Shown: positions 6,703 to 10,723 of the stretch, one piece after another | Position numbering within the stretch: the stretch's first letter is position 1 | Layout of the letters: each line of letters begins with the position of its first letter | Origin: Paraktedonobacter sp039923935 | Lineage (GTDB): Bacteria; Chloroflexota; Ktedonobacteria; Ktedonobacterales; Ktedonobacteraceae | Length of the DNA: 10,723 nucleotides | Direction of reading: 5' to 3' | Assembly (NCBI GenBank): GCA_039923935.1 | Contig: JBDTBU010000334.1 | Coordinates: forward strand, 1 to 10,723 | Translations under genes and position numbers: made by a program | Notes under the pieces: generated by a model | Databases searched by the model: none | Told to the model about the DNA's origin: nothing | The model's input: only the letters and a program-made list of their open reading frames with translations

Positions 6703-7705
6703 ATTGGTTTGGGTGTTCATCTCCCCGGCTGTAGAGATGCAGAATACTTTCCATTTTTGCCAGCGATGCGTCATCTAATGAGTTGAAGAGTCCCAAGGTG
6801 ATGATATCAATCAAGCCAAACATAGCAATACGTGCTGAAATACGTAAATTCCGGCGGAGGGTCGTTGGCTCGCGTGGTGTCACAACCAGTTTGATATCGG
6901 CATAGCGCGAAAGCGAGGAGTGAGGATTGCTCGTAATCACAATCGTCGTTGCACCCTGCTGATGCGCCAGACTCATAGCCTTCACGGTGGCTCTGGTTTC
7001 GCCAGCGTACGAGAAGGCCAGCGCCACATCCTGAGCGGTCAAATGCGAGGCAGATGCCAGTTGATGAGCGATATCAGGGAGCCAGCTGACGGAGAGACCC
7101 AGGGTCAGGAAGCGGTTGAAAGCATCAAGGGCAACCGACGATGAGATTCCATTGGCGTACAGGTCAATGTGCCGGGCCTGCTGGACAGCCTCGATTGTCT
7201 TTTCTATCTCACCCATCTCCAGGCTGCGCAGCGTGGTCAGGAGCGCGTCAACATTGGCACTGATCGCCTTGTTGGCAATAGTTTGTAAGGTGTCACCACG
7301 CGCAATGGTGGATTGATCTAGGTGAAACGACGTATTGACTTCCGCAGCCAGATCGAGACGAAAGGCCTTGAAACCGCTGTAGCCCAGCGCCTGGCTAAAA
7401 TTCGAGAGTGTTCCCTGGCTCACGCCAATTTCTCTGGCCAATTGATCTGTTGGAAGACGGAGAACCTGGCGCGGATGCTCCAGCACATAGGCTCCAATCT
7501 GTCTTTCAGCCGGTGAGAAAGCCGAGAGGTTTTGCCGCAGGTGATGTAAGGGACTGCGAACTGGCTGCCCCGGCTCTTTACGCTCTCCAGTGGCTACCTC
7601 GACTGGCTGGTTCTGGTTTGTATCCCTTTCACGGCGATTTGTTTCCTCGGGTTGCGCCCCCTCATTCTGTCTATCCATCAGTTGCCTCGTATCCTCTTTT
7701 TTCAT
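6701..7705 (-). CDS. RpiR-family transcriptional regulator (HTH + SIS domains)
   Basis: A 334-residue regulator with the RpiR plan. Residues 1-50 are a polar tail rich in E, N, Q and R. The HTH domain spans about 55-127, with the helix-turn-helix around LPTDQLAREIGVSQGTLSNF (84-103), followed by the typical LGYSGFKAFRLDL. The SIS sugar-isomerase-type domain covers about 165-290. RpiR proteins usually bind phosphosugars through SIS; here the canonical SxSGxT loop reads SYAGET (232-237), and the first loop is ANGISSS, so the ligand may differ. The start at 7705 has weak GAAGG support. Met10 (7678) follows GAGG by six bases and aligns with the ligase start, so the protein may be 325 residues. 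It heads the operon with the GMC and SDR genes and likely binds the palindromes at 7765-7817 and 1915-1968, regulating itself. Repressor or activator is not decided by sequence. Confidence 0.93.
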   Translation of the reverse strand: MKKEDTRQLMDRQNEGAQPEETNRRERDTNQNQPVEVATGERKEPGQPVRSPLHHLRQNLSAFSPAERQIGAYVLEHPRQVLRLPTDQLAREIGVSQGTLSNFSQALGYSGFKAFRLDLAAEVNTSFHLDQSTIARGDTLQTIANKAISANVDALLTTLRSLEMGEIEKTIEAVQQARHIDLYANGISSSVALDAFNRFLTLGLSVSWLPDIAHQLASASHLTAQDVALAFSYAGETRATVKAMSLAHQQGATTIVITSNPHSSLSRYADIKLVVTPREPTTLRRNLRISARIAMFGLIDIITLGLFNSLDDASLAKMESILHLYSRGDEHPNQ

Positions 7706-7735
7706 GGCACCCTTCTGCTTTCTGTCGTCTCTGTG

Positions 7736-7764
7736 ATTCTAACCGATCTGTGCCGAAAAGTCAA
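7736..7764 (-). promoter_or_regulatory. Sigma70-type promoter of the rpiR operon
   Basis: On the minus strand, TTGACT (7759-7764), a 17-base spacer and TAGAAT (7736-7741). Identical boxes stand before the ligase. The predicted start, near 7729, gives a leader of about 25 bases to the first ATG. Confidence 0.8.
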
Positions 7765-7777
7765 TGATAAAATATCA
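7765..7777. promoter_or_regulatory. Operator palindrome 2A
   Basis: TGATAAAATATCA, a 13-base palindrome with an AAA centre, directly beside the -35 box of the rpiR promoter. It is the counterpart of site 1B. This position fits autoregulation by the RpiR protein. Confidence 0.68.
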
Positions 7778-7802
7778 ATTTCTCTGTCATATTATTTTTA
7801 TA

Positions 7803-7817
7803 TTGATATTTTATCAA
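7803..7817. promoter_or_regulatory. Operator palindrome 2B
   Basis: TTGATATTTTATCAA, the most symmetric copy of the motif. Its first half is the -35 box of the MFS promoter. Its centre lies 39 bp from that of 2A, the same spacing as for the 1A/1B pair. Confidence 0.7.
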
Positions 7818-7831
7818 TATTCTGGTATAGT
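7803..7831 (+). promoter_or_regulatory. Sigma70-type promoter of the MFS gene
   Basis: TTGATA (7803-7808), a 17-base spacer and TATAGT (7826-7831). The -35 box lies within operator 2B. Transcription from about 7838 would leave a leader of roughly 160 bases before the MFS ATG. Confidence 0.75.
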
Positions 7832-7848
7832 TACAATAACGTTTGGTA

Positions 7849-7981
7849 CCTCTGTCAGATAGCGTTGAACGGCCAACGTCAGGTTGACAGAGGAAACGTG
7901 ACATCTCCTTCGTTCTCTTTGCCGGCTTTTTTTAGACTCGTTTCATCGCCCTGTTGGCACGCAGAAGCGCGAACCAACAGG
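7849..7981 (+). promoter_or_regulatory. Structured leader of the MFS transcript
   Basis: The leader has two hairpins around a T-run. The first is CCTCTGTCA (7849-7857) with TGACAGAGG (7885-7893), a perfect 9-bp stem with an inner CGTTG/CAACG stem. The second is CCTGTTGG (7950-7957) with CCAACAGG (7974-7981), a perfect 8-bp stem with an inner CGC/GCG pair, ending six bases before the ribosome binding site. Between them lies GCCGGC plus seven Ts (7921-7933). It may be a regulatory leader, but I recognise no riboswitch class. Confidence 0.4.
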
Positions 7982-7986
7982 TATTC

Positions 7987-7992
7987 AGGAGG
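7987..7992 (+). promoter_or_regulatory. Ribosome binding site deciding the MFS start
   Basis: AGGAGG four bases before the ATG at 7997. The frame is open upstream to 7652, but that stretch contains the promoter and operators and overlaps rpiR, so this site marks the real start. Confidence 0.85.
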
Positions 7993-7996
7993 TTCT

Positions 7997-9376
7997 ATGA
8001 GCACCTTGCAAATCGGACCCAGGCACCGTTATCTTGAGCACTATCCCAGCAATGGCCGACGCGTCTGGTATCTCGCGCTGGCCGTCATCGCCACGATCAT
8101 GCTCTACTACGAGTCGTATATTCTTCCCTCGGTCTCAACCCTGATCATCACGACGTTCAAGATGACTCTCACGCAGTACGTGCTGATCCTCTTAGCCAGC
8201 AATCTTCTCGGCGCTGCTGCGACGCTTCTCGGCAGCCTCTCGGATCGCATCGGGAGAAGTAATCTGATCGTCTATGGCCTGCTGATTACCGGCATTGGCA
8301 CACTGCTTGTCTCGCTGACGCAGAACTTCGGGCTTTTCTTGCTCGTGGTCTTTGCCATAGGCTTTGTCGAGGGCGTCATTCTGGTCGCCACACCCGCGTT
8401 GGTGCGCGATTTCTCCCCACGTTTTGGGCGTGCGATGGCCATGGGCTTTTGGACGGTTGGCCCGGTTGGCGGGAGTTTTCTGGCGACAACGGTCGCCAGC
8501 CAGACGTTGCCAGTCTACGGCAGCTGGGAGTCGCAATACGTCATTGGCGGCATTGTCGGCTTGGTCATTTTTGTGCTCTGCTTCCTCTTTTTACGCGAAC
8601 TGTCGCCGGGGATGCGCGACCAGGTGATGAACACCGTACAAGAGAAAGACGCAGTTGAGCGTCGTGCCTCCAGCATTGATGTCGAAGGTGCTCTGCAGCA
8701 TCCCTGGCGCCAGATGCTCACGCCGCGCCTGCTCATCAGCTCGTTCGGGATCAGTGTCTTTCTGCTCATGTACTTCGCCGCCGTGGGCTACTTCCCACTC
8801 TACCTGAACGTCATCTTTAAATTTTCGCTGGCCGAGGCCAATGGGCTGGTCAGCATTTACTGGGCAGTCAACGTCGTCGCAGCCGTGCTGTTTGGCTTTA
8901 TCTCTGATCGCCTGCACACCCGTAAACTCTTCATGTTGCTGGGGAGTGTGACAACGATCATTGTGACTATCCTCTTTATCAGCCGCATTGGTGTGCCTAC
9001 AAGCGGCCCTCTCATGGCTGTTTTCCTGAGCCTCTTCGGCCTCTCCCTGTCGGTGGGATATGTCACCTGGCTGGCGCTGTTCACCGAAAATCTGGAGGAG
9101 ATCAATCCCGCGCTGATCGCGACAGGCCTGGCCGTCCAGGGTGCGATCCTACGTGTGGTGGTCGTGCTCTCCATCGCGGGATTTGTGGTCGTTGTGGTTA
9201 ACCCGTTCAATGGGGCACAATGGGGTACATGGTGGTGGGTCTGCGCCGTGGGCGCGGCTGTTTTCCTGCCAACCATCTTTGCCCTCTCTGGCTCCTGGCG
9301 TCCGATGAGCGCCTCTGCCGCAGCGCAAGAGCGCCGCCCGAATCTCGAAGCTGAACCAATAGTGCATCAAGGATGA
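7997..9376 (+). CDS. MFS transporter, 12 membrane helices
   Basis: A 459-residue major facilitator with about 12 predicted helices: six at roughly 23-200, a polar central loop (200-243) and six at roughly 245-432. The loop between helices 2 and 3 has the family motif GSLSDRIGRSN (79-89). The equivalent loop in the second half reads GFISDRLHTRK (300-310), so both halves keep their signature. E39 sits in helix 1 and E125 in helix 4; either could take part in proton coupling, but that is a guess. The cytoplasmic tail (433-459) is polar. The layout resembles proton-coupled organic anion or aromatic acid carriers, yet efflux or sugar transport cannot be excluded. It is divergent from the rpiR operon, with its -35 box inside the shared operator, so it is probably induced with the enzymes and moves their substrate or product. 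Confidence 0.9.
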   Translation: MSTLQIGPRHRYLEHYPSNGRRVWYLALAVIATIMLYYESYILPSVSTLIITTFKMTLTQYVLILLASNLLGAAATLLGSLSDRIGRSNLIVYGLLITGIGTLLVSLTQNFGLFLLVVFAIGFVEGVILVATPALVRDFSPRFGRAMAMGFWTVGPVGGSFLATTVASQTLPVYGSWESQYVIGGIVGLVIFVLCFLFLRELSPGMRDQVMNTVQEKDAVERRASSIDVEGALQHPWRQMLTPRLLISSFGISVFLLMYFAAVGYFPLYLNVIFKFSLAEANGLVSIYWAVNVVAAVLFGFISDRLHTRKLFMLLGSVTTIIVTILFISRIGVPTSGPLMAVFLSLFGLSLSVGYVTWLALFTENLEEINPALIATGLAVQGAILRVVVVLSIAGFVVVVVNPFNGAQWGTWWWVCAVGAAVFLPTIFALSGSWRPMSASAAAQERRPNLEAEPIVHQG

Positions 9377-9382
9377 TTCTAC

Positions 9383-9439
9383 GAGTGGGGCACGTGCCAA
9401 CTTCATTGACATTCACCAGCGTTGGCACGTGCCCCACTC
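9383..9439. terminator. Perfect 19-bp hairpin after the MFS gene (terminator or repeat)
   Basis: GAGTGGGGCACGTGCCAAC (9383-9401) is the exact reverse complement of 9421-9439, with a 19-base loop. Each arm contains the self-palindrome GGCACGTGCC. It begins six bases after the MFS stop. No T-run follows on either strand, so it is not a classic intrinsic terminator. It could act as an mRNA-stabilising end or be a dispersed REP-like repeat. Confidence 0.6.
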
Positions 9440-9567
9440 ATAACCAGCCTCGTTTGACTTTGAACAAATGGACGCCTGATGGCTTCTCAACTTTGTCAAA
9501 AACAACCAGGGCTGACCACTCGATATGAGAAGCGTGAGAGCTTTCCTGCCTGTCTGAATAGCAATTG

Positions 9568-9574
9568 TAAGGAG
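9568..9574 (+). promoter_or_regulatory. Ribosome binding site of the R2-like oxidase
   Basis: TAAGGAG, nine bases before the ATG at 9584. It supports this start, which also gives the usual length for the family. Confidence 0.8.
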
Positions 9575-9583
9575 TAAACGACG

Positions 9584-10510
9584 ATGTCCAGCACGAACAA
9601 CCGCACTCTCGGCACGACTAGTGTACGAGGACTACGCCACGACCTGCCGCCGATGCGCCTCTGGCAGAAGGCCAAAAAGCTGGGGATTTGGAACCCGAGC
9701 GACATTGACTTTACCCAAGACAAATTGGATTGGCAGGGCTTGCAAGCGAACGAGCAGGAATACCTAGTACGTCTCTGTTCCCAATTTCTGGCGGGGGAAG
9801 AGTCTGTGACGCTCGACCTCTTGCCGTTGATCATGACCATTGCGGAAGAGGGGCGCATTGAAGAGGAGATCTATTTGACCTCCTTTCTGTGGGAAGAGGC
9901 CAAGCATGTCGAAGGCTTCCGTCGTTTCCTTGATGAGGTGGCACAGGAACACGGCGATCTGACGCGCTTCGGTAACGCGGCTTACAACAAAATCTTTTAC
10001 GAAGAACTGCCTAACGCGATGAATCGTTTACGCACCGATACCTCGGTTGAGGCACAGGTCCGCGCCTCCACGACCTACAACATGATTATCGAGGGGGTGA
10101 TGGCCGAAACCGGCTACTACGCTTTCTACCAAGTGTTGACGCGCAATAACCTCATGCCAGGGATGCAGCAATTCGTCGCCAATCTCAAACGCGACGAATC
10201 GCGCCACATTGCTTTCGCCATCTATTTCCTCTCACGCTTGGTCGCCGAGCACGGTGATACTGCCTGGAATGCACTGGAAGCACGCATGCACGAACTCTTG
10301 CCACTCGTGATCGAAAGCAACAATTTGGACACGCAGACCTACCTTGACACACATACAGACGGCATCCCCTTTGGCCTGGATGTTAACGAGTTCAACGAAT
10401 ACTCGACTAAGCAGTTCCAGAAGCGCTTCGAGCGCATCCAAAAGGCACGCAACCAGAGCCTGGAAGAGATCAATAGTATTGCGAACAGCCTTGATGAAGT
10501 GCTCGCCTAG
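9584..10510 (+). CDS. R2-like ligand-binding oxidase (R2lox), Mn/Fe type
   Basis: A 308-residue helical di-metal protein of the ferritin-like superfamily, complete and close in length to known R2lox proteins. All six expected metal ligands can be placed: E72 (GEESVTLD), E105 and H108 (EEAKH), E170 (NMIIEG), E205 and H208 (DESRH). V75 is three residues after the first ligand and Y165 five before E170. These match the valine and tyrosine that form the ether cross-link in Mycobacterium tuberculosis R2lox, which separates this protein from ribonucleotide reductase R2. Databases often mislabel the family as ribonucleotide reductase beta subunits; no R1 (alpha) gene is nearby. Studied members hold a Mn/Fe centre, bind a long-chain fatty acid and are thought to be oxidases of unknown substrate. 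The neighbouring ligase and alcohol oxidase suggest a shared lipid-like substrate, which is inference. Confidence 0.9.
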   Translation: MSSTNNRTLGTTSVRGLRHDLPPMRLWQKAKKLGIWNPSDIDFTQDKLDWQGLQANEQEYLVRLCSQFLAGEESVTLDLLPLIMTIAEEGRIEEEIYLTSFLWEEAKHVEGFRRFLDEVAQEHGDLTRFGNAAYNKIFYEELPNAMNRLRTDTSVEAQVRASTTYNMIIEGVMAETGYYAFYQVLTRNNLMPGMQQFVANLKRDESRHIAFAIYFLSRLVAEHGDTAWNALEARMHELLPLVIESNNLDTQTYLDTHTDGIPFGLDVNEFNEYSTKQFQKRFERIQKARNQSLEEINSIANSLDEVLA

Positions 10511-10723
10511 CTTTCCAAGAGTCAGTTCCCGTCTTCTGAGGCACACAAACATGATTCATCCCGTACTTTGTGGATAAGTTAAAGAAAAAGAGCCTCTGTG
10601 GCGATACAAAGAGAAGGAAAGACATTCTCAAAGTAGAGCTACGGAGGCTTTGATGAGCATATTTTCTCTCATCTTCTCATGACACTATCAAAAGTCTAGG
10701 TCAGAAACCTCCTAAAGATCGCT
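10511..10723. other. Right-edge region with a long RNA-type fold and no identified gene
   Basis: AGCCTCTGTGGC (10591-10602) can pair along all 12 positions with GCTACGGAGGCT (10638-10649), counting two G-U pairs. GAGAA (10611-10615) pairs with TTCTC (10625-10629) inside. The 3' arm contains GGAGG (10643-10647), five bases before an ATG (10653) that opens only nine codons and ends in ATGA. Another frame stays open to the edge (ending KSLGQKPPKDR) but has no clear start. It may be the edge of a mobile element or a leader for a gene beyond the window. Confidence 0.35.

Larger units (their letters stand above)
7682..7830. repeat. Divergent promoter repeat, copy 2
   Basis: Inverted near-copy of 1902-2050, covering the first codons of rpiR, its promoter, both operator palindromes and the MFS promoter. 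Since here the copy runs into the functional rpiR start, this is the likelier origin, with copy 1 derived from it, although the direction is not proven. Confidence 0.9.
9377..9583. other. Intergenic region before the R2-like oxidase
   Basis: Apart from the 19-bp hairpin it contains an 8-bp inverted repeat, GCTTCTCA (9482-9489) with TGAGAAGC (9526-9533). I see no copy of the TTGATA-N3-TATCAA operator and no convincing -35/-10 pair. The oxidase may therefore be transcribed from a promoter I cannot recognise, or by readthrough from the MFS gene. Confidence 0.4.

Noticed and set aside
1902..7830. The paired inverted promoter copies as the ends of a composite transposon
   Set aside because: The copies hold promoters and operators rather than transposase-type ends, no target duplication is visible, and no transposase lies between them.
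7652..7996. An N-terminal extension of the MFS protein starting at 7652
   Set aside because: The extension would cross the operators and promoter and overlap rpiR, and AGGAGG sits right before the ATG at 7997, which gives a normal MFS N-terminus.
9584..10510. Class I ribonucleotide reductase beta subunit
   Set aside because: The valine and tyrosine at the R2lox cross-link positions and the metal-ligand spacing fit R2-like ligand-binding oxidase, and no alpha subunit gene is nearby.

Overview
The window reads as accessory bacterial chromosome of moderate GC content. It has strong AAGGAG-type ribosome binding sites and clear sigma70-type promoters inside AT-rich spacers. The gene families (TnpB, a double-CACHE-like membrane sensor, a long-chain-alcohol-oxidase-like GMC protein, an R2-like ligand-binding oxidase) would suit a soil bacterium of the Chloroflexota (Ktedonobacteria-like). 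That placement is inference from gene content, not shown by a marker gene.

Layout. At the left edge is the end of an IS200/IS605-family element: tnpB, 5' cut by the window, with a right-end hairpin. It abuts a minus-strand membrane sensor gene (about 1191-1823) that looks broken by a frameshift and by the insertion. A divergent promoter region (1901-2053) separates this remnant from a plus-strand acyl-CoA ligase (2054-3676). Facing the ligase is a minus-strand operon: an RpiR-family regulator (6701-7705), a GMC alcohol oxidase (4736-6688), a possible 39-codon small ORF (4613-4732) and a short-chain dehydrogenase (3840-4613). A second divergent promoter region (7706-7996) separates that operon from a plus-strand MFS transporter (7997-9376). 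A perfect 19-bp hairpin follows, then an R2-like ligand-binding oxidase (9584-10510). The last 210 bases hold a strong RNA-type fold and no gene I can name.

The main find is that the two divergent promoter regions, 5.8 kb apart and in opposite orientation, are near copies of each other over about 150 bp. Each carries two copies of a palindrome of the form TTGATA-N3-TATCAA, with centres 39 bp apart. Each palindrome overlaps or touches the -35 box of one of two outward-facing promoters, all with 17-bp spacers. This points to one regulon, probably controlled by the RpiR protein, that includes the sensor remnant, the ligase, the rpiR-GMC-SDR operon and the MFS transporter.

Together the enzymes suggest oxidation and activation of a hydrophobic aliphatic or related substrate. 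The alcohol oxidase and the dehydrogenase would oxidise an alcohol, the ligase would activate the acid as a CoA thioester, and the transporter would move substrate or product. R2-like ligand-binding oxidases are known to bind long-chain fatty acids but have no settled function, so finding one beside this set is of interest. No aldehyde dehydrogenase is visible, so the pathway is incomplete here or the scheme is wrong.
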